A DNA stretch of 64,000 nt, taken from Agrocybe praecox (lineage: Eukaryota; Basidiomycota; Agaricomycetes; Agaricales; Agrocybaceae). The first letter of the stretch is position 1, and the number at the start of each line of letters is the position of its first letter. The translations under genes were made by a program, and so were the position numbers. Below the pieces are notes generated by a model that was not told the DNA's origin, did no database searches, and saw only the letters and a list, made by a program, of their open reading frames with translations. The stretch covers positions 1,922,001-1,986,000 of the forward strand of contig OZ024845.1 in NCBI GenBank assembly GCA_964017145.1. The letters run 5' to 3'. Below, piece after piece: positions 47,429 to 58,269 of the stretch.

Positions 47429-48374
47429 CTACCATTGACCTTGCGCCGGTGGCCAATTTGATGTGCCCTGCCCTTGCCCTTGCGCCGGTGGCCAATTTGA
47501 CGCGCCCTGCCATTGTCCTTGCGTCTGTGGCCTATGTGATGTGGCCTGCCATTGACCTTGTGCCGGTGGCCTGTGTGACGTGCCCTGCCATTGACCTTGT
47601 GCCGGTGGCCTATGCGACGTGCCTTGCGCCGGTGACCAATTTGACGTGCCCTGCGGCCCCTGCCATTGACCTTGCGCCGGTGGCCAATTCGACATGCCCT
47701 GCCCTTGCCCTTGCACCGGTGGCCAATTCGACATACCCTGCCCTTGCCCTTGCACCGGTGGCCAATTCGACATACCCTGCCCTTGCCCTTGCACCGGTGG
47801 CCAATTCGACATACCCTGCCCTTGCCCTTGCACCGGTGGCCAATTCGACATACCCTGCCCTTGCCCTTGCACCGGTGGCCAATTCGACATCCCTTGCCCT
47901 TGCCCTTGCGCCTGTGGCCAATTTGACATCCCTTGCCCTTGCCCTTGCGCCTGTGGCCTATGTGACTTGCCCTCACCCGGCTTCTGCCCTTGCACTTTCG
48001 TATTCGACGAGGCGTGACCTTGATTGTGTTTGTCCGGTTCACCACGAGGAATATACCTGAGGGATTCAGATCGGTGCTGAGTGCTGAGTCCCGACAATGA
48101 TTCTAAAGTACACTAACTCATCATAGACATTCTCAACGCTGTGAAAATATACCAAGTAAATTACGGATTCCAGACAATGGTGACAGCAAGGAAACGTACT
48201 TTGATGGAGTGTAAGCAGGAAATCCTAGGGCGCTAAGAGCGTTGTTTCTATTTAGAAACCAAGTACAGGTGTAGTTGGAAAAAGAACGTCAGTCTTCCGA
48301 TATGGTAGAAGTATCTCAATGGAGACCACAGACTGTGACTTCTTCAAGCCTTCCACGATACTATTCTCCGGCAT
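47429..48374 (-). CDS. Family member I: Gln/Gly-repeat protein of unknown function
   Basis: Three exons: complement(join(47429..48112,48200..48232,48267..48374)), 274 aa. Exon 1 gives MPENSIVEGLKKSQS and VLFPTTP. A 34-nt intron and an 11-codon exon follow. The large exon opens with LSTQHRSESLRYIPRGEPDKH and then has about 14 units of a 12-13-residue repeat (SNWPPVQGQGQGM and variants). The exon 2 boundaries were chosen because they alone keep phase with the repeat frame seen in H; other choices are possible. Compared with H, all exons after the repeat are missing and translation stops at TAG within the repeats, so this is a truncated paralog with an expanded repeat. No domain recognised. Confidence 0.5.
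47440..47975 (-). repeat. 39-bp tandem repeat (minisatellite) inside member I
   Basis: The regular core (about 47660-47960) has seven copies of a 39-bp unit, with five nearly identical ones around CCAATTCGACATACCCTGCC. Shorter, variant units continue to about 47440. The unit length is a multiple of three and several frames lack stops, so both strands show long open frames; only the minus frame matches H. Confidence 0.9.
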
Positions 48375-49400
48375 ATCAAAAGTTCGAGTTGCGTGAATGT
48401 GTGCAGTGTGGTTGTAGTGGTTGTTAGAAAGGTGGATCGGAGATAGCATCAGCCCAACGAGCGTCTCTTTTTATGCATTCCCAATTCCCTTTGCCCACAA
48501 GGTCGAGCCACTTCCTTGACAACCTAGGGCATGACCGATTGCCCATCCCAAAGATAGATAATTATATGTGGGCGTCTAGTCCAAAATACAATCAATACGA
48601 CGGCGGTTCAAGCGAGGGCGAGCCAGCCACTTGAAGAATCATTAGGCAACTTTCAGGTTGCGTTTTACGTTACATAGGCGCCTGATAAGAGAGAACCAAC
48701 AACCGGTAGGAAGATATGGTCAGCTGGGGTCACTTTAATGAACCATATGAGGGCAAAAGACGTGAAAGAAGCGAGGGACTGGGAAATACTCTCAGAATAT
48801 GTCCGCCTTCAACGGCAAGGTCGGCCCAGGTAGGCATATGTCTAGTCGCCGCTCAGAAAGAAAGACCCATTTCGAGCCTAATCGCAGGGTATTGTCCAGG
48901 ATCCACGAGATGCCGTGCGTTCTCAGCGGAGAAAAGACACGGCATGTATGAATTGCCATTACTTCCTGTCCCTGATCGTCGTATATTGGATCACTGAACA
49001 CCCACTCGTCGTATGTCGTTTTCCCATGTCGTCGAGCTTCGAAAGTATTTTGAAGGCCAGTTATCACAACTGAAGTGCGCTCGTGACACACTCTGCATCT
49101 GATATAAAAAGTCGGAGGGCTGTAAGATATTCTTTCCGATACTGTTGCGATATTGCATTGAAGATAAGGTGCACCCCTAACTTTCACGATTCCACTAATG
49201 AGGCTTTCCAGGACCCTTAATACTTGGCATTCAAAGATAGGTATATCTGTGGAGATTCGGAACAGGGTGAATATATGTCAACAGATAAGCCACGAATAAA
49301 GGCCCCACTACATCCATCCTGTATGAGATGTTGAGTTAACTTTGACTTTGAACTATACCAAAGTGGAGAGAATGTGAGAAGGCTGGGCTATATATCAGAC
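48375..49400. repeat. Upstream flank of I, homologous to the flank of J
   Basis: Same-orientation match to 39218-40310 (see that entry). The sequence next to the start codon of I (CATATCAAAAGTTCG) shows what the H locus looked like before the retroelement insertion. Confidence 0.7.
48792..49187 (-). CDS. Unrecognised ORF in the duplicated flank
   Basis: 131 codons on the minus strand (NTFEARRHGKTTYDEWVF, YDDQGQEVMAIHTC, THGISWILDNTLRLGSKW). A broken version of the same frame is present at about 39720-40150. The reading looks protein-like, with regular charged and hydrophobic residues, but I know no family for it, and its start and any introns are unclear. Possibly one exon of a gene upstream of I, or a remnant. 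Confidence 0.3.
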   Translation of the reverse strand: MKVRGAPYLQCNIATVSERISYSPPTFYIRCRVCHERTSVVITGLQNTFEARRHGKTTYDEWVFSDPIYDDQGQEVMAIHTCRVFSPLRTHGISWILDNTLRLGSKWVFLSERRLDICLPGPTLPLKADIF

Positions 49401-49799
49401 TGGCTCACGTACCCTTTTACTTCATAGATAGTTCTCACAGATGCTTTGCCATTGAATGCGTTTTTTCACATTAGTTGCACATTGGCACACAGAGCTTGAC
49501 AGCGGCGTTTGATCACTAGAATTGCATAGTACGTACTTTCGGTTTGCAGTGCATTGCACGCAGTGGGTAAAGACCTCCTGATCACTCACGACCGTTTCCT
49601 ATGCACGACGTACGTACAACCTTCGATCGAGGAGAATCAAATGTGTGTGCCTGTCGCGTTGACCACATATCTATCGATTAATGATGACCCACGAGCCTGA
49701 GAGAGCAAGAAAAAGCTGAGGACGTCCGGAAATGGCGAAGTCAAGCATTAAGTTACGAGTCCTCCCAAGAGGACGAGTTTTTTTATCGATAGGCTCGAA

Positions 49800-49889
49800 A
49801 CCAGCCGTTATAGCGGCAGGATTCGGACAAAAAAAGGGTTAAAAAAAAGTGGGAAGGGAATTAGGCTATTAGCCACTATAACGGCTGGT
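49800..49889. repeat. 90-bp inverted-repeat element
   Basis: ACCAGCCGTTATAGCGGC at 49800-49817 pairs with GCCACTATAACGGCTGGT at 49872-49889, with one mismatch. The spacer is purine-rich. No clear target duplication. Possibly a small foldback or MITE remnant. Confidence 0.5.
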
Positions 49890-52448
49890 AGAACTTAACT
49901 TCAAGTTTTGCAGGGCCACCGCTACGCGTGGCAGTACGAGTCTTTGATTATTATTGTTTGTTTTTTGTTAGTAGTGTACTATGTCGCGCCCGTGTACTTA
50001 CACAAAAATAGACACGGATATGTTTTTTTTCTTCAGAAATGTGCGACAAGAAAAACAAGAAAAAAATTGATAAAAATTGTACATGTATAAACGATCACAT
50101 CTAAGTACGTGAATCGAAAGTAAGCGTTCGATTTTTTTTGAACGACAGCGCGCGAGTACGTGCCTCGAAACCATCATTCCTCGACGCACGTAGCGTCGTA
50201 CCTTCGTTGGAGTCGAAAATCTCGAAGACGAGTCGTTCGACTTCGGCGGCATCGTGTGCAATGAGCAAAATGCGAAGGTCGTTGCGACTGCCGCGTACGC
50301 GCGCCTATATAACGTCGAGTATGACGCAACTCACCGAATATAATAATCGTATCGTCCCCATTCCATGTCTTGCGTCCGGCTTCCGAGTGCTGTATGTATC
50401 AAATTCCGAGCAGCCAGTGATTCTGTCTTCAACTTTCAACTAGCGGGCGACTTCGTCACCAACAGGCTTGCTGTACGGCTCGACGCGGCTCTTTGATTTT
50501 ATTTGAGAAGAATATCCTATTCAAGACTCATATATATAGAAATTGTGGCACAGAGAATGAATATATTTTCGACGATATTGTTTTTTATTTACTTATAAAC
50601 GTCTGAAAAAAATTAGTTAAGGCTTTAGACAAACAATTATACTCCATAATATTCAGGTCTGCCTAGAACTTGCGACGCTTTGTATCCCTGGGTGTGACGC
50701 CCTGTTCTTCGTCGTCCTCTGTTTAATAAAAACGACGTCGACAGAGATACCAGAGAAGAACCAGTCGCAGAGAGCAGAAGGCTAGCGATAACCAAAAGGA
50801 CGACAGAGAACATGGGCGATCTGGACGATGCGATAGAACTGCCTGTGGGAATGAAAGTGATGGTCAAAAGTAACATAAATATCTATAGCAAACGGGCCGA
50901 GAGGTACAATCGAGGAGATTATACTGGACCCACTGAAAAACACCATCCACGAGATCAATGAAGACGGGGCCGCCATGCTCAAGTACCCACTGGCGATGGT
51001 ACTATTCTTCACGGCAGAGGGACGAGACAGCAGAAAGCACAAAATAGCGAGAAGGCAGTATCCACTCGCACCTGGTTGCATTCACGGACTATAAGTCACA
51101 AAGAAGGACTAGAGGAATTGAACAGGGAAAACGAGCGCAAATGGAACAAGACTGAGAACGGCACGGTGTGGAGACTGAAGAACATGTTTCCATACATACA
51201 CCTTACTAGTGCTGTCGACGCGTTGAAGAGAAATGGATTCAGGTTGGATTCAGGACCCAAATCAAGACAAGAGATAAACAACATGTACAAACAAACGGTC
51301 AACATTGAGTCGGTCAACTCCCAGCTGGAAAGGAGTGGTGCATTTCAGACTCTGCATTTATTTTTCCACGAGTCACCCCAGATATTTTGAAGTTTACCTC
51401 TCGGCGCCGACACGACAGATTTATGCAGCGAGCAAGAAATGTCCTTACTCTCGTGTCCGCTTAGCCCGCTACTCCCTCTTCTGGCCTGGCCTGCCATTAT
51501 TGTCCACTACCGTCATCACCTTTCATCATCGCAAGCAAGACCACCGTTGTCACTATCACTACCACCTTCATGGACATGAATACCACGGATGCTCGGCTCT
51601 CCTTGTTTCGAAACGAACGTTTACACCACACACTGAAAAAGTATTGATATTATTATCTTTATTCCTTGCACATTTTTACGCTGGTTTGCTTCCTGCTATA
51701 TATGGATGGGATCAAAACGATCTTCAAGCTCGCTGTATATGTATGTACTAGAAGTGTATTTATATATAGATATTATTTCTTCCCTTTCATCCCTCCCTTC
51801 CTTTATTTTTGCTTGTCCCTTCTCCCTTCTGGCACCAACTAATCATATACGTATGCGTATCACCGCGACGAATTCGCCCCATCACCCATCCTCCGCTGAG
51901 CACGAGCACATTCTACGTGCGTACCGAGGATGTACGCCATTGGGCTCAGAGATGGTACAAATGATTGATCTCGTTCGTGATTTGAACACTTATACGATCT
52001 CACGCCATTTCATCTTCTTGCATTTCCCCTACTCTCTGTCGGGATCCACGACTCGCCATCCCCACTGTCATCACTTTCTGTTCCTTGTTCTCCAATCTGC
52101 TCCGCGACCCTCACGCCTCCGGACTCACGTTTAACACGCGGACGTCGGTATATCATTTTTAATGACACCTTTATGTTCCTCTTGCAGGCACCACTTACTT
52201 TTGCCTACCTCTCGTCAATACCACTATCGCCACCAACATCAACGGGAACCACTATCACGAACGGCCATCCTGGCTTCAAAGATATAACTACCTTTATTCG
52301 CAGTTCTTCCTCTCCCGCTTCTTTCTATCTCTCTTTTCTTATCTGGAATCCCCATCATCCTCGTCGAGACGTCCCTGGACCTGCTCTGATAAAGTATCAT
52401 ATTCCCATTCTCCTCGAATCCATCCTCTTATTCCTTCTCATACCCATG
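49890..52448. other. Region with only unassigned short ORFs
   Basis: About 2.5 kb. A minus-strand frame (50782..51081) starts like a secretory protein (MQPGASGYCLLAILCFLLSR) and another (50637..50876) has a membrane-like segment (MFSVVLLVIASLLLSATGSS); I could not join them by splicing in phase. A plus frame at 51076..51390 is charged (GLEELNRENERKWNKTENGT) and unrecognised. From 51400 to 52448 the plus strand is C/T-rich. The 52200-52448 part may be a further degraded piece of the subtilase fragment that follows. Confidence 0.4.
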
Positions 52449-53058
52449 GTTAATTACAGTAAGGCTTTGGTCGACTTTAGTCGGCCCTTTATGTTAGATG
52501 CAGATCGTAATGTACAAACGGGACCCGTCAATTATACATTCGCTAATGAGGATGTACCGACATTGGTATGGAGGTTTGTTTCTCATGCTTTCCATGTATT
52601 CCGAAGAATGTTGATCTTTTTTCTCTCTCAGACTGGCCTTTGGAACACCTGCCTTCCGTGCCGACCTTGTCAGCTCTAACATTAACTTCAAGCCTACGAT
52701 CACTTCTCGAGCCCTAGGCAGCTTCGGTCCATTCTTCTCTTTCCCATCGCCCCATATAGTGGAGGCACGTCAAGATTGTCGGACCTCTGGCAGAGTTTGA
52801 CTTTATTTCGCGAACAACGAAGTTCGTGATTTTCTCTATGTTTTTCATGATCTTATTGACCTCGTTCACCAGGATACAACAGCGGGTGGAATTGGCTTCA
52901 ACAGCTTTGTTCTCGAGACTCCCGCGTTTGCGAATGGAACCACCATCCCGAACGGATCTTTCCGTGTTGTATTGAGAGCGTTGAAGGTTACTGGGGATCC
53001 GAAGAACGAGGCAGACTACGAGTCGTGGCTGAGCACTGTGTTTGGTGTCCGGGTGTAA
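52449..53058 (+). pseudogene. C-terminal fragment of a subtilisin-like protease (S8)
   Basis: The reading LVDFSRPFMLDADRN, TGPVNYTFANEDVPTLVWR, then after an intron (about 52575-52631) LAFGTPAFRADLVSSNINF, SFGPFFSFP, an in-frame stop and frame change, an intron, TTAGGIGFNSFVLETPAFAN, GTTIPNGSFRVVLRALKVTG and DYESWLSTVFGVRV matches the C-terminal beta domain of secreted basidiomycete subtilases. The catalytic domain is absent upstream. Truncation plus an internal stop mean it cannot encode a protease. The parent gene is not in the window. Confidence 0.68.
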
Positions 53059-53149
53059 ATTATTCTATATTCAATCAAGGCAAATTTTTGTAGTTTCTAT
53101 GTTTCCGGTGTATAGTACAAGCACATTATTAGATATTTTTTAAACAAGG

Positions 53150-53535
53150 TATGAATCAATCTCTTGACGGCACCGACTTCGAAGCGCTTCGCGACAGCTT
53201 CATTGAAGTCTTCTGGGACCTTGGCCTGGGTGTTAATATCGGAACCGAAAAAACCAAAGACGTCCTTGAACTCGTTTGGTCGTTGAGGGAAGTAGGACAC
53301 GATGAGCTGCACGATCTTCTTTATATCTTTCTCCAAAGCGTAGACGACAGCATTAGGACCAGCATCGTATGTGTACGCGACCTTGTACCCTCCTCCGGAA
53401 GCGATCGACAGCCGGTTGTACTCGACGATGAGGGCGATGACGGTGCGACTGACATCGTTCATGTAGAAGATCGGAGGTTCGGTATCGAGGAACTCCCCTC
53501 ATTCCAATGCCGAACAATCTTATAGCAGGCTCGGT
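53150..53535 (-). pseudogene. MVD1: C-terminal fragment of mevalonate diphosphate decarboxylase
   Basis: Minus-strand reading EPPIFYMNDVSRTVIALI, then GYKVAYTYDAGPNAVVYALE, IVQLIVSYFPQ and AVAKRFEVGAVKRLIHT. This is the C-terminal part of the GHMP-family enzyme Mvd1/Erg19, including the conserved TYDAGPNA block. Homology ends after RLIHT, before the usual C-terminus, and nothing N-terminal to the EPPIFYMND block is present. It lies tail to tail with the subtilase fragment. The functional gene must be elsewhere in the genome. Confidence 0.8.
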
Positions 53536-53773
53536 CATCGATCGTATATAGACGTGCCGCTCTTTCGCTATCAGTATTCCTGTTGGCTCAACCAATAGTT
53601 ATTATCTTCGTAATGTTCTTCCTCTCATAATGTCGTTCCTCGTTTGCCCTCTATTCTCTGTTGTTCCATAATTTTCTTCATATTTATTCTCAATATCGCC
53701 TCTGCTCACATACCACAAAAAATCGGCCTGACCACAGGGCGAGTAAATAGATGGGAAATAATCGTGCCCAGAC

Positions 53774-56368
53774 CTACAATTCTCCGTGGCCAGGTCGAGA
53801 TATACCCTGGCTAATTGGTAGTCTATCCAGACTTGGAATGTCCAAGGTGAATTCCTTTTGTGCATCCTCTATCAGATTTACTTCAATTTTAAATGAATTT
53901 ATGCGCTTTAAAGATCAAGATACGTACCATCCACAGCCGGAGTTCCATACATTCCCGAAGTCACTTCCACTGGCCCATGATTCTCTCGAACAGTGGGATC
54001 AGATACGTTGAGGCTTTGGCGTCCGCTGTTAACCTTGAGGGTTGATGCATAACGGGAGTCAACCATTCCCACTGTGGGAATTGTCAAAAAATTAAACTGG
54101 ACGATATTTGAGTAGTAGACAACTGAATCGTCTGACGACCATGTTATTATATTGAAGAGAAAGTTTTTCCGACTAGGACTTGACGTTGGGTGGTGTGGTA
54201 CGATTGACCAGTACGAGGCGATCTCGACCTCAATTGGTTCCCCTCCTCGGTCTGATCGACACTGGAACTCGGTTGAAGGAAGATTGTCGTTGCTAATCTT
54301 GATTCCGCCGATGCGGTCCGCTGGGTCGTCGACTTTGAATCCCCACCATACCACTCCGTAAACATTGTTTTGAGTTATAGCCGATGAATTTTTCGTTTTC
54401 TCCGAACCTTGTGTCTCCTCGTTTGTGCGAGACCCCGAAGCCCCAATTGATACCTCTGGGTGCAATGACTTGAAGCCGGCAGAAATAACACTTGCTACAG
54501 TCAACAAAATCCTGGAGGATTCCGTGACTTTATGTTTGTTCTCAAACGTGGGAGTTTGATTTGGGGTAATGATGTTGAACTCAGCATTCTGTCTGCGCGA
54601 GTCAACAGTAACCCGAAGATGGTGCTGTTCAAATGCAATTCTACTGGATCGGGTATTTCCCACTCGCAATCTTTCAAATTGAACGCGATATGTTCTAAAA
54701 GGCCCATCTCCAACCTAGGAGCGCAGTAGGTAAGTATAGGTGTGAGGCCAATTGAAAAGCATAAAGATGTTACCTCCACAACAATTTTAACATCAACAGT
54801 GATGCACTGTTGAAGTGTACGCCTTTCCAGGGAGTATAATTCCGTTACAACGTCCAAAGAAACAGACATTGAACTTTTCTCAGGGCTATGCTTTGTCAGT
54901 TCATCGGAGTCTTCTGAGTCGTCGCCTTTGTCCTGTTCGTCGTCTTTGTCCTGTTCGTCGTCTTTGTCCTGTTCGTCTTCAGAATCTTTGTCAACATTTT
55001 TGTGGCCGCCATCATCCCTCTTTTGATGCTCTTTGACTCCCTCTTTGTTGTCGTGGTCATCGGGTACATCCTTATCCTTACTGGCCACCTTGGAAGCCGA
55101 TCCCTGTCCGCCGTGACTTTCCATCATAGCCCCACCGTGGGGTATGCCCCTGGTCCATTCAATTACAGTTGGATTTACGGCGCCAGATTTTCCACGATCA
55201 ATGAACTTGGATGCTGAATCGGAAACGAATTCATCGAAGTCCCATATGCTTCCGTCTGGTTTGAAGATAGGTAGTTTTATCTTCATCGATGGTGTTAACA
55301 TGTAGGAAGAGAACGGGGATAGTATTTGACCAAGTTCCACAAGCAGAGGAGAGTTCTCATTGACGTCTGCGGTTGTGAATATGTGGATTTGTTGTAGCAA
55401 TCCAATCTCATCTTCAATGAGACTTTCGTCGAATCCGGAAAGAAGTGTATACTGATTACTTGGGATGCCGTGAGTGTTGAAAATTTCCTTTACTCTGGGG
55501 CGGATTCTGAGTATATGTTCTAAGGCTTGTTCTGGCGCAGTCCAGATTCCAATAGCTGTTATGTCCAAATAAATATCAAAAGGTAGGCTAATTCTGGATA
55601 ATGAACAATCTTACCCGCTCCTTCTTCGACGGGCCTACTTGACGCGCCCACACCCAACTTAGTCTGCCCTTGCCCTTGCGTACTCGACGCGCCAGTGGTG
55701 TGTTTGTCTGGTATACCACGAGGAATGTAGCTAGAGGATTGAGAATGGTGCTGATTGCTGATTCTGATTATAGGTTCTAAGGCTTGTTCTGGCGCAGTCC
55801 AGATTCCAATAGCTGTTATGCCCAGATAAATATCAAAAGGCAGGCTAATTCTGGATAATGAACCATCTTACCCGCTCCTTCTTCGACAGGCTGCCCTTGC
55901 CCTTGCGCCGATGGCCAGTTTGACATGCCCTGTCTTTGCCATTGCGCCGGTGGCCTACGTGACGAGCCCACACCCAGCTTAATCTGCCCTTGCCTTTGCG
56001 TACTCGACGCGCCAGCGGTGTGTTTGTCTGGGTTACCACGAGGAATGTAGCTAGAGAGTTGAGATCGGTGCTGAGTGCTGAGTCTCGACAATGATTGTAA
56101 AGTACACTAACTCGTCACGGTCATTCTCAACGCTGTGAAAATATATCAGGTAAATCACGGATTCCAGACAATGGTGACAGCAGAAAAACGTACTTTGACG
56201 GAGTGTAAGCAGGAAATCCTAGGGCGCTAAGAACCCCGACTCTATTTAGAAACCAAGTACAGGTGTAGTTGGAAACAGAAGAACGTCAGTCTTCCGATAT
56301 GGTAGACGTATCTCAATGGGGACCACAGACTGTGACTTCTTCAAGCCTTCCACGATACTATTCTCCGG
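53774..56368 (-). pseudogene. Family member H, broken at its start codon by a retrotransposon
   Basis: Exons: complement(join(53774..53868,53928..54714,54774..55555,55615..55812,55872..56106,56194..56226,56261..56368)), 745 codons plus stop, all in phase, but the ATG is missing. The first exon starts PENSIVEGLKK exactly where the LTR begins; member I has ATG there. Parts: LLFPTTP, LSTQHRSQLSSYIPRG with Gln/Gly/Trp repeats, VEEGAG, a duplicated exon that repeats IGIWTAPEQALE and SSYIPRG, a folded-looking region (ESLIEDEIGLLQQIHIFTTA, PIFKPDGSIWDFDEF), a charged run (DSEDEQDKDDEQDKDDEQDK), and a Trp-containing C-terminal region (NNVYGVVWWGFKVDDPAD). No known domain. Apart from the lost start it looks intact, so the insertion is probably young. 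Confidence 0.7.
55518..55887. repeat. Tandem duplication of an exon-intron unit in H
   Basis: The sequence from GGTTCTAAGGCTTGTTCTGG through the intron to CCCGCTCCTTCTTCGAC occurs at about 55518-55632 and again at about 55772-55887, a period of about 254 bp. The effect is an in-frame extra exon of 198 nt (55615..55812) in H. Confidence 0.85.
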
Positions 56369-57780
56369 TGATGCGCCCCGAGCCTTTCTAGGCTCTGAAA
56401 ATTCGATTTCGAGCGTCTGGACCGAGTCCTATCGATCGGATGACCTCGAGAACGTTCGACAAGTACTAAGGAACGTTCGGGGACATTCTACAAAGCACAA
56501 CGAACGTATATTACATGCACCGAACCAACAGCGCCACTACCGAACGAGTCTCGAGGCTTGAGGCCTCAAATGACGTCATTACCCGAGCTACACACCTTGG
56601 GAGCCTCACACCTATCCGCAGCGCGCTCCCCTCGGTTCGACAGTCTTAATGAGCATTCTAGGACATTCGACGAACCACAACGAACGTATTTCACGTCCAC
56701 CGAACGAGTATTGACCCCAGCGAACGAGACTCGAGCTCCAGACGACTCTCCAGGCCTTAAGCGAGTTCAGTACCATTCGGACAACTTCCTGGAGGTTCGG
56801 GAAGACTCGAGAACGTTCGAAGACACTCTACGAACACTAACGAACGTATTCGACACGCACCGAACGAGTAGTGGTACCACAAACTACTCTCGACGTCTCG
56901 AAGCCTCAAATGACGTCATCACCGGGCTTGTGTCAACTTTGAATGTCTCTCGTTCATTCGGTAGTGATCCACTGGGTTCGGCATATTGATAATATCGTTC
57001 GATGACCCTTCCAGGGTAGTAACGAACCATCCCAAGTCACCAGAACGTCGATCTTCGAGCTTGGAAAGCGCCACCTGACCTCTCACGTTCGCCGGTCACT
57101 CGAACATCGCTTAATCGATTCCAAACTCTTTATAGAACTTCCTATACCTTACTATTCTGTTCGGGACACTTTAGTTCAGGGTTACGAACGTCAACGAACG
57201 TCAACGGACGAATTCCATGTGCTCGTATGTCTCTATTTCATTGTTTTATACATGTTGGACCCTTTGTTCTCGACATTTTACGATACTTCTTTGGACTTGT
57301 CATTTATTTTGTTAGCTCCTATCTCTACTTTGCATATGGTTCGATTTTACTTCTTTTTCTTTATTCTACTAGTATAAAATCGACTGTATCTACCTACGAA
57401 AAACACAAGAAAGTTACATTCCCCACTCTCTTCAGCTCAGTTCACCCTCAGTCTCGACTCGGAACCCCTCGTATCACTCGTATCTCGTCTCGTACTTCGT
57501 AACATCGTCTCGTCTCGTTGCGTATATCGTCTACGCACTCGTATTTCGTCTCCGACGTTCCGTGTAACGTCTCCTTCGCACTCGGCATCGTACTCATCGT
57601 CATCTCGCTCCCTCGAACCTCGTGTGAACGTATTCACCTCTGCTGGGACGCAGCCCGAACCTTGTCTCGCAACCTCAGAGCACCTCACGACGATTTCTGA
57701 GTGTTCTTTTGTTTTGTTTTGTTTAGCTCGCGCTTCGATCCTCTCTCTTTCTCCTGCACTCAGCTCGTCGTTCGCACATC
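56369..57780 (+). repeat. 5' LTR (about 1.4 kb; right border approximate)
   Basis: Starts with TG at 56369. The end is placed just before a candidate primer-binding site, near TTCGCACATCA. It contains three related sub-repeats beginning near 56481, 56661 and 56821, each with ACGAACGTAT followed by CACCGAAC, and two copies of CTCAAATGACGTCAT. Because the 3' LTR is outside the window the right border cannot be checked. Confidence 0.6.
56571..56918. promoter_or_regulatory. Two CRE-type palindromes in the LTR
   Basis: TGACGTCA occurs at 56571-56578 and 56911-56918, each within the longer repeat GCCTCAAATGACGTCAT. This is the consensus site of CREB/ATF-type bZIP factors. The position in the upstream part of an LTR fits an enhancer, by inference only. 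Confidence 0.4.
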
Positions 57781-57785
57781 ATTTG

Positions 57786-57803
57786 TGGAGCCCACCGCGA
57801 GGG
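57786..57803 (+). other. Candidate primer-binding site
   Basis: TGGAGCCCACCGCGAGGG starts with TGG, complementary to the CCA end of a tRNA, just after the presumed LTR end. I could not name the tRNA, so this is tentative. Confidence 0.35.
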
Positions 57804-58269
57804 GGTTTCAATCAATATTGCATCCTCCAGCCGAATACAGCGCCCTCGTCCCCGACGCATAACACGATCAACACTTGCAGAAGAACTCATTCGAGCAGGC
57901 TTCCATAACGCCTTCAACAACATAGACCAAGCAGACATCACACTCTTCGAAGAAGAACCCAGCGCAACTGCCAGACACAACAACCTTTCACCTCTCTCGT
58001 CGCCACTCTTCACCCCTTCAGAACTACCATCGACACCAGCTTCGGACTCAGATCTCGGACTATCGAGTTTAACCCTATCTTCTATAAGCACACCCAGCAC
58101 TCCAGATCCAACAACACCTTTTCATACACCCTTCAACTCAACTTTTGATCAACTCGACACACCCACAGCAGCCCGGCTTCGACCTCAAGCATCATCGACA
58201 CCTATTCGACAACCCATCTTTCAATTACCTACCCCACAACTCTCTACCTCGCACCACCACACTCCGAAC

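Noticed and set aside
47660..47960. CRISPR-like regular repeat
   Set aside because: There are no unique spacers; it is a head-to-tail minisatellite in a eukaryotic genome.
47395..48060. 221-codon plus-strand ORF and other long frames over the 39-bp array
   Set aside because: The repeat unit is a multiple of three, so several frames stay open. Only the minus frame with SSYIPRG-type flanks and phase-matched exons agrees with member H.
53602..53865. 87-codon minus-strand ORF downstream of H
   Set aside because: It overlaps the last exon of H in another frame; the H model explains the region with matching splice sites.
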